DNA of 64,000 nucleotides, taken from NCBI RefSeq assembly GCF_009674825.1, contig NZ_WKJH01000001.1, positions 124,001-188,000 on the forward strand, in the 5' to 3' direction. The notes under the pieces were generated by a model. It made no database searches and had not been told where the DNA came from. It was given only the letters and a program-made list of their open reading frames with translations. Each line of letters starts with the position of its first letter. Position 1 is the first letter of the stretch. The position numbers and the translations under genes were made by a program. Of the stretch, positions 16,902 to 25,107 are shown piece by piece. The stretch is from Maribacter luteus (GTDB lineage Bacteria; Bacteroidota; Bacteroidia; Flavobacteriales; Flavobacteriaceae).

Positions 16902-18515
16902 TTAATCCGTCTCAGTAATTCTTAGAGCTATATAGGGTTTTAAGGGTAAACGAACTTCTTTCATATCCTTATCAAAAACACGATACCCGTCTACTTTCCT
17001 GGTCTCAAAAATCTGTGGATCTGCTGTAATGGTCATATCCCAAGCATCAATAATGTCTACCTTGAATTTGGCACCGGGTTGTAATCGTTTTTTATCCCCA
17101 TTTTTTATAGGAAGGGAGAATATCCAGGACTCGTTCATTTCTTCCCCGAAGTAGACCAGATAATATCCCTTACCTGCTGATGATGTTTTTAGATCCCGAC
17201 TGATATCGGACATTATCAAGGGCCCTGGAGCGTCTTCCAAAATATTTCGTAAAAACGAAATCCGTTTCCAGCTACTTCCTTTTAAAGAACCTCCATCTGC
17301 CCAAAAAATAGTATCCTTTTCGCCACTATACATGTAGGTCTCCCCATGGGTTACGTAACCCCCTGAGATAACTCCGTTCCAAACCATATTTGTCATTTTC
17401 TCTGGGCTCAACCTTCCCCACCGTTGCGATAAATTACCTTCATAACCCACTTCATCCAATACAATAGGTTTCTTATAGATATTCCTTAAAGTTGCCGTGG
17501 AATAGGAGTTGAGGACCGGGGCCTCATCCTGAATACTGACATGGGTCAACCCTGGTTTTGTATAATCATAATATACCGACGTAGGACCATGAATAGAACA
17601 CAAGTGACCGTATGGGTCGTTCTTACCCACTGTTTCTATTAGGGCATCCCAATCGGCAACAGACTTTGATTTTAGGAATTTCCATTCATTCGCAATCGAC
17701 CACCATACATTTTTAAAGGAAGCCAAACGGGCCGTAATATATTCCAGATATCGAACATCCATTTTTTCTGACATTGAATCAAAACCCCAACGTCCTTTGT
17801 CATAGGGATGGAATAGGATCAGATCGGCCTGTATTCCCTGTGCGGACAATTCGTCGATTCTTTTTTCCAAATGCTGAAAGAACTCCGGGTCAAAACGTTC
17901 AAAATCCCATAAAAAAACTTTATTCCCCTCTTCGTCCTGTGTCATTTTCTTTATCTTAAATGGATAACGAAGTGGTTCTTCATGCACCAATTTGTAACTC
18001 TTTGGAAACACACACATCCTTACTTTATTAAAGCCTGATTTTTTTAAAGTCTCAAGTGTTATTTCTTGAAGTTCCTCTCCCATGTGGATCCATGCATAGG
18101 CCGTGGTACCGAAAGGGTAATACTGCTTACCATCGGCATATTTGAAATGATACGTATCGGCAACCCTTACTATACCGTGGTTTTCACCTGTGGCCCTTAC
18201 ACATTCAATATATCCTTTCTTATTGTCGAATTCCTTGATATTACTAGTAATCGTATAGTTCCACCTACCAATTTCTTGAGGCATAAAACGAATCTTGTAC
18301 GTATTATCCCCATCGTAAAAACCATTTATTAAAAACGTGGTGTCGGCATTATAGAACTTGGCCCTAAGTTCTACATCAGTAAACCCATTACCTTGTATAC
18401 GATGGTTTAAACTAATCTCAAAACGGTTCCATTGTTCAACCTTTTCCTGTGAAAAAACAGCTGTTTCACTTAGGACAAACAGCAGACCGGCAATCAGTAT
18501 TTTGGAAATTTTCAT
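16902..18515 (-). CDS. DUF5060/DUF4038-like TIM-barrel protein, putative glycoside hydrolase
   Basis: After a signal peptide (ILIAGLLFVLSETAVFSQ) the protein has an N-terminal beta-domain of the DUF5060 type (about 25-110, QEIGRWNYTITS). A TIM-barrel follows (YYPFGTTAYAWIHM, GFNKVRMCVFPKSY, LILFHPYDKGRWGF), then an acidic residue in NVWWSIANEW and another in KPIVLDEVGYEGN; these two Glu/Asp sites fit a clan GH-A-like acid/base and nucleophile pair. A C-terminal beta-domain closes it (DUF5605-like). The substrate is not known; the place between GH43 and Gfo/Idh genes in a pectin locus suggests a pectic side-chain sugar. It overlaps the next upstream gene by 4 bp (ATGA). Confidence 0.75.
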   Translation of the reverse strand: MKISKILIAGLLFVLSETAVFSQEKVEQWNRFEISLNHRIQGNGFTDVELRAKFYNADTTFLINGFYDGDNTYKIRFMPQEIGRWNYTITSNIKEFDNKKGYIECVRATGENHGIVRVADTYHFKYADGKQYYPFGTTAYAWIHMGEELQEITLETLKKSGFNKVRMCVFPKSYKLVHEEPLRYPFKIKKMTQDEEGNKVFLWDFERFDPEFFQHLEKRIDELSAQGIQADLILFHPYDKGRWGFDSMSEKMDVRYLEYITARLASFKNVWWSIANEWKFLKSKSVADWDALIETVGKNDPYGHLCSIHGPTSVYYDYTKPGLTHVSIQDEAPVLNSYSTATLRNIYKKPIVLDEVGYEGNLSQRWGRLSPEKMTNMVWNGVISGGYVTHGETYMYSGEKDTIFWADGGSLKGSSWKRISFLRNILEDAPGPLIMSDISRDLKTSSAGKGYYLVYFGEEMNESWIFSLPIKNGDKKRLQPGAKFKVDIIDAWDMTITADPQIFETRKVDGYRVFDKDMKEVRLPLKPYIALRITETD

Positions 18516-19555
18516 AAATCAATTGTTTTCTTTTCTATATTGCTTTTCTGGGCAGCCTCAATAACCATAATTACATGCATAGCCTCTGTTGCCGTGATGT
18601 TTAACGGTTTATTGTTTCGAATTGCCTCATATATTCCTTTATAATATTCCATATAATCACCGCGCAGTGTCGGAATCTTTTTCTTAACAATCGCCCCTTT
18701 AATTTCAGTATGCAATAGTCCTTCTTGACTTTTAGGCTCAAGGCCCCAATCCTTTGTACCCGGTATTTTACCGGCTTGTAACTCTGCTTCTTGAACGTCG
18801 CCCTTGGGTTTTATAAACGACCCCTTGGTACCGTGAATGACAATTCCCGGTAATGCCTCTTTCACATAATAACTCGACTTTAAGGTTACCCTATGCGAAG
18901 CGTAGAATAGTTTAACATCAAAATAATCCACTACCCTTGAATTAGGGCGTAACGAATCCAAGTCAGCAAATACTGCCTTTGGCATCCCAAACAAATGAAT
19001 GGCTTGATCAATTAAGTGGGAACCCAAGTCGTACAAGCTCCCTACACCCTCGGTAGGTATTTCTTTGTGTGTTTTATAGCTCAGTTCCGGATCAAAACGG
19101 TCATAACGGATTTCCGCATCCACAACTTTTCCCAGCAAACCATCCTTTAGCACCTTTTCGACCGTTTTACAGTCGCTGTCATATCTTCTATTATGATAAA
19201 CGGATAGTTTAACACCCTCCTTTTTGGCTAACCCGATCAATTCCCTCGCTTGGGATGATGTGGCCGTAAAAGGTTTTTCCACGATGAGATGCTTCCCTGA
19301 TGTTATCACCTTTTTGGCATAATCATAATGGGTAACACTAGGGGTATTCACAACAACCAATTCTATGTTGTCATCTGCCAATAATTCTTCCAAACTTCTA
19401 AAAGTCTTAATGTCGGGGTATCTTTTCCGTGCATTGTTTTTGGTCCGCTCCCAAACCCCATACAACTCAAAATTTGGATTTACGGAAATAAACGGGGCAT
19501 GAAAAACCGAACCACTAATACCAAAGGAGCATATTGCTGTTTTTATAGGTTTCAT
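18512..19555 (-). CDS. Gfo/Idh/MocA family oxidoreductase, cytosolic
   Basis: The 347-residue protein has an N-terminal Rossmann fold (ICSFGISGSVFHAPF, slightly unusual Gly pattern), the family motif VEKPFT near 93-98 with the catalytic-site Lys, and the C-terminal segment YDLGSHLIDQAIHLFG with the Asp/His pair. It lacks a signal peptide. Members oxidise or reduce sugars or inositols with NAD(P), for example galactose, glucose-fructose or uronate-related compounds. The position in the pectin operon, between an exported paralogue and the DUF5060 gene, suggests oxidation of a released neutral sugar, but the substrate is unknown. Confidence 0.82.
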   Translation of the reverse strand: MKPIKTAICSFGISGSVFHAPFISVNPNFELYGVWERTKNNARKRYPDIKTFRSLEELLADDNIELVVVNTPSVTHYDYAKKVITSGKHLIVEKPFTATSSQARELIGLAKKEGVKLSVYHNRRYDSDCKTVEKVLKDGLLGKVVDAEIRYDRFDPELSYKTHKEIPTEGVGSLYDLGSHLIDQAIHLFGMPKAVFADLDSLRPNSRVVDYFDVKLFYASHRVTLKSSYYVKEALPGIVIHGTKGSFIKPKGDVQEAELQAGKIPGTKDWGLEPKSQEGLLHTEIKGAIVKKKIPTLRGDYMEYYKGIYEAIRNNKPLNITATEAMHVIMVIEAAQKSNIEKKTIDL

Positions 19556-19587
19556 AAATTGGTTTTATTATTAGCTAAAAGTGATCC

Positions 19588-20997
19588 TTATTTTTTGATA
19601 CTTTTTATTCTCTTGGCCTGAGGAACCAAATCGGTTAGTTCCCCTATTTTGATCGGATTCCCCGTCTCAATACTATTTCGCGCACCAATTCCGATAAGTA
19701 TGGACATGATACCATCCCTGATCCCTGCTGATCTGGCATAAGGATCTTCTGTTTCCGGGGTTTTGAATATTTTATCATGCAAACGTTTATCCCCTCCTCC
19801 ATGGCCACCTTTCTCAGTAGAAACCGTTATAGTGTCAAAATCATTCCAAAGTTTATGTACGATTATGTTTTCTGACATCGCCTCTTCCACGGCATTTTGC
19901 TCCATTTCCTTGGCATGCATTTCTGCTTGGTCAACGTTGGTATTTATGTTATAGGGTATATCCAAGGATGCTTCAATCCTACCTTTTGTTCCGTTAAAGG
20001 CTATCCTCCAACCTTCAAAAGGTGAATAGGTGGTTAATGAATAATTTACGGTAACATCATTGGCATATTTGATCTGTGCCGACATTTTATCATAAATATC
20101 TATTTCGTCCCTAAACAAACAATTATCCCTGATATAACCATCGTGGTTTTCGTTGGCCACATATAGATCCATTAATCTTTGGTTCTTGGTGATATCGAAA
20201 TAATACTCACAATTTGCCTTGTGCTCACAGGTTCTACAACTTGCACCCTTAAATGGTCCATTTGAACCATAATGTTCCAAATTACCATATGCGAATACCT
20301 CACTTGGGTCTGCATTCAACCACCAGTTCAGAAGATCAAAGTGGTGCGTGGCCTTATGTACCCATAGGGAACCTCCTTTATCCTTTAAACCATGCCATCT
20401 CCGAAAATAAGAAGCCCCATGATAGGTGTTCAAATACCAATGAAAATCAACCGACGTTATATCCCCAATCGTATTGTTCATCAATAGCTCCTTGATTTTG
20501 GTATTATATGGACTCCATCGATAATTGAACCCGACGATTAGATTTTTTCCAGATTTTCTTTCTGCATCCAGTATTTTTTGAGCCTTGTCCGCATCGGTTG
20601 TAAGTGGTTTTTCCGTTAATACATCACAACCATTTTCCAATCCCTTGATAATGAACTCATGATGGGTGGCATCAACCGTGGTCACGATAACCAAATCCGG
20701 TTTGGTCTTCTTCAGCATTTCATCAAAATTGGTGAACAAGGGACATGTAACGCCAATATATTTCTTAGCATAGTTCAATCTACCCGAATTCACATCACTT
20801 AAACCTACAAACTCCAAGATATCGGAATATTCATCCACCAATCTTTTACCCCAAAAACTCGTGCCACGGATACCGGTCCCAACAAGTACGACCTTAAGTT
20901 TCCTTGATTCTCCAAAACCAAAAGATTGAACTGGAAAAGCACTGGCTGCTGCCAACATGCTTATTGATGTCAAAAATTTTCTTCTAGAATTTCTCAT
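19588..20997 (-). CDS. Gfo/Idh/MocA family oxidoreductase with Tat signal, exported
   Basis: The 469-residue protein starts with a twin-arginine signal (SRRKFLTSISMLAAASAF), which exports proteins with bound cofactor. The Rossmann motif is VLVGTGIRGTSFWG and the catalytic-site motif VLTEKPLT. A substrate-side block reads HKATHHFDLLNWWL. A small cysteine cluster CRTCEHKANCEYYF at about 256-269 could bind a metal. The protein is longer than usual members (about 350). Exported proteins of this family include NAD-dependent glycosidases (GH109 and relatives) that use tightly bound NAD for oxidation, elimination and reduction. That would make sense in the periplasm of a pectin locus, but is inference; a plain dehydrogenase would need cofactor supply. 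Confidence 0.8.
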   Translation of the reverse strand: MRNSRRKFLTSISMLAAASAFPVQSFGFGESRKLKVVLVGTGIRGTSFWGKRLVDEYSDILEFVGLSDVNSGRLNYAKKYIGVTCPLFTNFDEMLKKTKPDLVIVTTVDATHHEFIIKGLENGCDVLTEKPLTTDADKAQKILDAERKSGKNLIVGFNYRWSPYNTKIKELLMNNTIGDITSVDFHWYLNTYHGASYFRRWHGLKDKGGSLWVHKATHHFDLLNWWLNADPSEVFAYGNLEHYGSNGPFKGASCRTCEHKANCEYYFDITKNQRLMDLYVANENHDGYIRDNCLFRDEIDIYDKMSAQIKYANDVTVNYSLTTYSPFEGWRIAFNGTKGRIEASLDIPYNINTNVDQAEMHAKEMEQNAVEEAMSENIIVHKLWNDFDTITVSTEKGGHGGGDKRLHDKIFKTPETEDPYARSAGIRDGIMSILIGIGARNSIETGNPIKIGELTDLVPQAKRIKSIKK

Positions 20998-21008
20998 GTG
21001 GCTATATT

Positions 21009-22235
21009 TTATTTATCAAGTTCCAATGCTGCGAATATAAATGGACCGGTACCCTTGGGGTCGTTCGAACGAATGATCTCATTAATATAGTAGTCAAAGC
21101 TACCGTCCCTGTACGGATCTCCACCTAAACCGGCCACACCGCAACATTTATTCAGGTTAATGACCCCATTGTCCTCAATGGTAATAAACTGCTCTATAAT
21201 GCCCTCAAAACCTTTCTTGGCATAATTGAGATATTTTGGAGGGATATACCCCTTATTGGCGGCTTTTGCCAAGGTATAGGTAAACATAGATGTACCCGTT
21301 GCCTCTAAATAATTTCCTTCTTTTTCGGGCATATCAAGTACTTGATACCAAGCACCTGTCTTATCCTGATACTTTACAATGGCCTCAGCATACCCATTTA
21401 AATACCCAATAATACGATCCCGGCCAGGATGGTTCTCTGGAAGGTAATCCAAGACATCTACCAATGCCATACCGTACCAACCCATACCCCGTGACCAAAA
21501 ATTTTCTGAAAGTCCGGTTTCCTTATCTGCCCATCTCTGCGCTTTACTTTCATCCCATCCGTGGTAATACAGTCCCGTTTTAAGGTCTTTATTATATTTC
21601 TCAATAAGATCGAACTGCAATACTATTTTATCCAAAACTTTTTCGGCTTCAGATCCGTCCATAAACTCCATCGCATAGTTCGCATGAAATGGTTCCGCCA
21701 TAAAAACACCGTCTAACCACATTTGATAAGGATAGCGTTTTTTATGCCAATAACCACCTTCCGAAGTAGTTGGCTGACCTTCTAACTGAAGATGTAGGGA
21801 ATCCATCGCCGCTTTAAATCTCGGTTCTTTGCTTTTTTGATACAAGTAGAAAGTGACATCCCCGGACTTGATCATATCCAAATTGTAATTACTTAATTTA
21901 TAGGTTTTTATACTACCATCACTATTGATCATACGATTACCATAATCATAGATATAGTCATATAGTTTTTCGTTCTTTGTCTGAGTATATACCCTTGACA
22001 TGGCCTGTAGGACCAAACCGTTAGTATAGCTCCATCTTGATTTCTCTTGGAAATCGAGTAGGGTTGGATCCGGGAAACGATGTATTTCCGAAAGAGCCAT
22101 ACGTTCTGACCATTTTAGATTGGTCGGGACCGACATTTCCACGGATGTGTTTTTTGAATCCTTACTTTTTGAAGCTTCCTTGCAGTTGCAAAAGAAGAAG
22201 AGAAGAATAACGATTGGAAGATAAATTTTATTCAT
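21009..22235 (-). CDS. Unsaturated rhamnogalacturonyl/glucuronyl hydrolase GH105, copy 1 (lipoprotein)
   Basis: The 408-residue protein has a lipoprotein signal (LLFFFCNC) and an alpha6/alpha6 barrel of the YteR/GH105 type. The catalytic Asp region is MWLDGVFMAEPFHANY (about 163-178); further conserved parts are ENFWSRGMGWYGMALVDVL and SMFTYTLAKA, and C-terminal GVAGLGGDPYRDGSFDYY. GH105 hydrates the 4,5-unsaturated uronate at the non-reducing end of lyase products, releasing 4-deoxy-5-keto-uronate. It lies 27 bp after a second GH105 gene with which it shares the whole domain order, so the two are old tandem duplicates. Copy 1 has its own Cys pair KCCGVAG, which copy 2 has as QICGSAG. Confidence 0.9.
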   Translation of the reverse strand: MNKIYLPIVILLFFFCNCKEASKSKDSKNTSVEMSVPTNLKWSERMALSEIHRFPDPTLLDFQEKSRWSYTNGLVLQAMSRVYTQTKNEKLYDYIYDYGNRMINSDGSIKTYKLSNYNLDMIKSGDVTFYLYQKSKEPRFKAAMDSLHLQLEGQPTTSEGGYWHKKRYPYQMWLDGVFMAEPFHANYAMEFMDGSEAEKVLDKIVLQFDLIEKYNKDLKTGLYYHGWDESKAQRWADKETGLSENFWSRGMGWYGMALVDVLDYLPENHPGRDRIIGYLNGYAEAIVKYQDKTGAWYQVLDMPEKEGNYLEATGTSMFTYTLAKAANKGYIPPKYLNYAKKGFEGIIEQFITIEDNGVINLNKCCGVAGLGGDPYRDGSFDYYINEIIRSNDPKGTGPFIFAALELDK

Positions 22236-22262
22236 TTGGATGTGTGTTTTTTGTCTAAAATA

Positions 22263-23507
22263 TTATTGGTCTAGTGAGAGTGCTGCTAAAATGAAAGGGC
22301 CGGTACCATGCAGATTATCAGTCTTTATCGTCTCACCAACGTAGTATTCAAAAGAGCCGTCACGATATGGATTACCTCCCAGGCCTGCACTACCGCAAAT
22401 TTGGGTCAAATGAATTTCACCATCTTCTTCTATTTTCACCAATTCACCAACAATGCCATTAAATGCTTTCTGGGCCAAGGAATAATACTTTTCAGGGAGA
22501 TAACCCTTTGTATGCCCTTTAGCAAATGCATAAACGAACATACATGAAGCAGAGGCCTCCAAATAATTACCTTCTTTATTTGGTAGGTCGGTAACTTGGT
22601 ACCAAAGACCCGTATTATGCTGATGCTTGGCCAAAGCCCCCGATAGCTTATTTAAATAACCTATGATTTCATCGCGTCCTGGATGTTCCTCAGGAATAAA
22701 ATCAAGTACATCTACCATGGCCATCATGTACCAACCCATTGATCTTGACCAAAAACCTGGGGATTTACCCGTTAGTTTATCCGCCCATTCCATTTGTTTA
22801 CTTTCGTCCCACGCATGGTAGAGCAAACCGGTTTCTTGGTCATAGGTATTTTGGTACACCAACCTGAATTGTTTAACGATGTCATCAATTTTATCGGCAT
22901 TCTCAAAACGAGTGTTATAAGCCGCGTAAAATGGGGCTCCCATATACAACCCATCCAACCACATCTGATTGGGATATATCTTTTTGTGCCAAAATCCACC
23001 AGATTTTGTCCGGGGATGTCCCTTTAATTGTTGTCTAAGGGTCGTTAAGGCATGTAGATAACGCTCGTCATTCGTTTTATCATAAAGGTAAAAAAGCATT
23101 TTACCCGAATTGATCATGTCTATATTATAATCCTTCAACCGGTAATTCAGGATTTGACCAGAACTATCAATGACTTTTTGGGAATACGCCTCCACATAAT
23201 CACTGTATTTTATATTTCCGGTTTTCTTCAAGAGCTCTTCGAATGATGTACATAGTAGTCCTATCTTGTAATTCCATTTTACAACCGAATCATTTTCTGT
23301 CTGCCATGCCTCTGGATGACGTTTTATTACCGAAAGTGCCATACGTTCAGACCACGGCAAACTATCTGAAATGACCATAGGATTCAAAGGTTCCTGCTCA
23401 TTGGGTGCCTTAACTGATTGCTTACAGCCAAAAGACAACAATAAGAACAGAACCAATCCGACGATTTCAAATCCAACCTTCATAAACTTATGGCTAAAAG
23501 CATTCAT
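22263..23507 (-). CDS. Unsaturated rhamnogalacturonyl/galacturonyl hydrolase GH105, copy 2 (lipoprotein)
   Basis: The 414-residue protein has a lipoprotein signal ending LLLSFGC and the same alpha6/alpha6 barrel as copy 1. The catalytic block is MWLDGLYMGAPFYAAY, followed by PGFWSRSMGWYMMAMVDVL and CMFVYAFAKG, ending SAGLGGNPYRDGSFEYY. The two copies differ around the active-site entrance (GVFMAEPFHANY against GLYMGAPFYAAY), which suggests different preferred substrates, for example delta-GalA-Rha and delta-GalA-GalA. A shorter start at Met9 (23483) gives a more usual signal length. The cupin gene ends one base upstream. Confidence 0.9.
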   Translation of the reverse strand: MNAFSHKFMKVGFEIVGLVLFLLLSFGCKQSVKAPNEQEPLNPMVISDSLPWSERMALSVIKRHPEAWQTENDSVVKWNYKIGLLCTSFEELLKKTGNIKYSDYVEAYSQKVIDSSGQILNYRLKDYNIDMINSGKMLFYLYDKTNDERYLHALTTLRQQLKGHPRTKSGGFWHKKIYPNQMWLDGLYMGAPFYAAYNTRFENADKIDDIVKQFRLVYQNTYDQETGLLYHAWDESKQMEWADKLTGKSPGFWSRSMGWYMMAMVDVLDFIPEEHPGRDEIIGYLNKLSGALAKHQHNTGLWYQVTDLPNKEGNYLEASASCMFVYAFAKGHTKGYLPEKYYSLAQKAFNGIVGELVKIEEDGEIHLTQICGSAGLGGNPYRDGSFEYYVGETIKTDNLHGTGPFILAALSLDQ

Positions 23508-23508
23508 T

Positions 23509-23952
23509 CTAATCCCTGTTATATTTTTTAATGACTAAATACTTTAATTGCGTATCACCAACATTTCGTATCCCATGCATTATATTCGGAGGACAGTATA
23601 AGCTCGTATACGGTGGAACGGTAACCGTTTTTCCATCTAGAAAAAACTCCGCCGATCCTTCCAAAATGAAAAAAAACTCATCCTCTAGGTGTTTGTGTGG
23701 CGCATGTGTTGCCTTATTAGGTTCAACAACACTCATTTTCAACGTTCTGCCATCCAATAAATCCTTATCGGCGAACCAATATTGGTAACCGACTTCAGTC
23801 GTGTGTTTTTTGTCCAAATCAAAAGTGTTCACACAATTCTCGATAGTGAACACTTTTTCTTGGGCTGTTAATGTCTGTATCAATAAGAATACAAACATGA
23901 AGCATGTAAAAGAATGGTTAATCGTAATAAAAAAGTGCTTAGTATGTGTCAT
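23509..23952 (-). CDS. Exported cupin protein, possibly KdgF-like
   Basis: The 147-residue protein has an N-terminal signal segment (FTCFMFVFLLIQTLTAQ) and one cupin domain. The metal-ligand pattern is HAPHKHLEDEFFFILEG in motif 1 and PPNIMHGIRNVG in motif 2, giving the usual three His and one Glu. KdgF cupins open the ring of unsaturated uronates to 5-keto-4-deoxyuronate in pectin and alginate pathways. A periplasmic version beside two GH105 genes could act on their products. KdgF proteins are normally cytosolic and shorter, so this call is tentative; a sugar-binding or isomerase cupin remains possible. Confidence 0.65.
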   Translation of the reverse strand: MTHTKHFFITINHSFTCFMFVFLLIQTLTAQEKVFTIENCVNTFDLDKKHTTEVGYQYWFADKDLLDGRTLKMSVVEPNKATHAPHKHLEDEFFFILEGSAEFFLDGKTVTVPPYTSLYCPPNIMHGIRNVGDTQLKYLVIKKYNRD

Positions 23953-23959
23953 AAATGTT

Positions 23960-24949
23960 TTATTGGCTTAGTAAGGTCAACGATTCATCTAGATAAGTGA
24001 AAAATTCGGTTTTATTTTTCAAACCGTCCTTTTCCTTTTCCCATGCCGCGGCAAAATAATAGGTAATCGGTTCGTTAGTAGGATTAAAAACCACCAAATG
24101 GTCAAACTCGGAATCGGATATTTTTTCAACATCATGGACTTTATAAAAAATGGCCATTCCCAATTGATCGGGAACCAAGGTCTGTTCGCCATATGTAGCT
24201 ATATAGCCCCATTTCCCATTTTTACTTTCCTTTTTGACAAGGTCTATATCTTCAAACTTTACGATTCCGGTACTAAGACCCAAAGTACTCTTTGAAGGGG
24301 TTAAAGTAGCCTTCGTCATTCGTGAATCAGGTTCAATGAAAAGTTCCGCTTTTAGGTCCATGGTGTTATCCATAACGGTCCATCCGTAATAATCGACAAC
24401 AACACCGGATCCTCCTTCCGTATTCATTATCCTAGCCGTAGTGGAATCTACCTTATTGAAATGGGCCACATTATTATCCCCATCAAAAAGACCATACGAC
24501 CCTATACCCAAGGATTTACCGGCCTTAAGGATATCTTGCCCCCACTCACTGTCCTCATGATACGAATCATAATTATCCAAACCTACTTTGGATAGCACCA
24601 TGGTATCAACCTTTTTTCCGAAAATATCAATGGCATTTCTCCAATCCAAGTACAAACGGTACCCAACCTTATTACTTTCCCATCCAGGACCTTCATAACG
24701 AACATAGTATGAATGATCCGTAAGACTGTCCGGTGCTTTCAGGAATTCAACATTTTTGAACGTAAAGGCCTCACCAACATATTTTTTCCCTTCCCATTGA
24801 CCACCCTCTTTAATGGATATCTCTGCATAGGTTTTTGCACCCATTTGATTTTGGGTAGTTTCCTTTGAAAGAACCTTGGTTTTAGGCTCTTCCTTACAAG
24901 CAAATAATATCATTAAAAATAGAAATAAAAGAAGTGCTGTTTTTTTCAT
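23960..24949 (-). CDS. DUF4861 domain lipoprotein of the pectin locus
   Basis: The 329-residue protein has a lipoprotein signal (LLFLFLMILFAC, Cys18) and matches what I know of DUF4861 proteins: a beta-rich fold with segments YVRYEGPGWESNKVGYRLYLDW, split here as YVRYEGPGW and KVGYRLYLDWRN, and later SYGLFDGDNN and STGIVKFED. The function is unknown. The family recurs in Bacteroidota pectin loci near GH105 and GH28 genes, so binding or processing of unsaturated galacturonides is the natural guess. Seven bases separate it from the cupin gene. It is the first gene after the 158-bp gap behind susD. Confidence 0.7.
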   Translation of the reverse strand: MKKTALLLFLFLMILFACKEEPKTKVLSKETTQNQMGAKTYAEISIKEGGQWEGKKYVGEAFTFKNVEFLKAPDSLTDHSYYVRYEGPGWESNKVGYRLYLDWRNAIDIFGKKVDTMVLSKVGLDNYDSYHEDSEWGQDILKAGKSLGIGSYGLFDGDNNVAHFNKVDSTTARIMNTEGGSGVVVDYYGWTVMDNTMDLKAELFIEPDSRMTKATLTPSKSTLGLSTGIVKFEDIDLVKKESKNGKWGYIATYGEQTLVPDQLGMAIFYKVHDVEKISDSEFDHLVVFNPTNEPITYYFAAAWEKEKDGLKNKTEFFTYLDESLTLLSQ

Positions 24950-25047
24950 GCTATTGAATATTTTTTAATCTGGACACATATGCACTATGAATCCGAAATT
25001 GACAAATAGAACAGGTCTTTAAGGTATGCTCCTATTTAAGTTAAATA

Positions 25048-25081
25048 AGGGATCTGATAAAATCACTTTCACCAAATCCCT
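25048..25081 (-). other. Inverted repeat behind the susD-like gene
   Basis: AGGGAT (25048-25053) pairs with ATCCCT (25076-25081), with a small inner TGAT/ATCA hairpin between. It lies 27 bp after the SusD stop codon in the one sizeable gap (158 bp) of the pectin operon. RNA structures in this place often reduce transcription past susCD. There is no long T-run, so a full terminator is unlikely. Confidence 0.35.
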
Positions 25082-25107
25082 GAATTAAACTAACTCAAAC
25101 GATAATT

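Noticed and set aside
13239-23507. Long antisense open frames across the pectin locus
   Set aside because: They are shadows of well-supported enzymes on the minus strand, with no matching family features.
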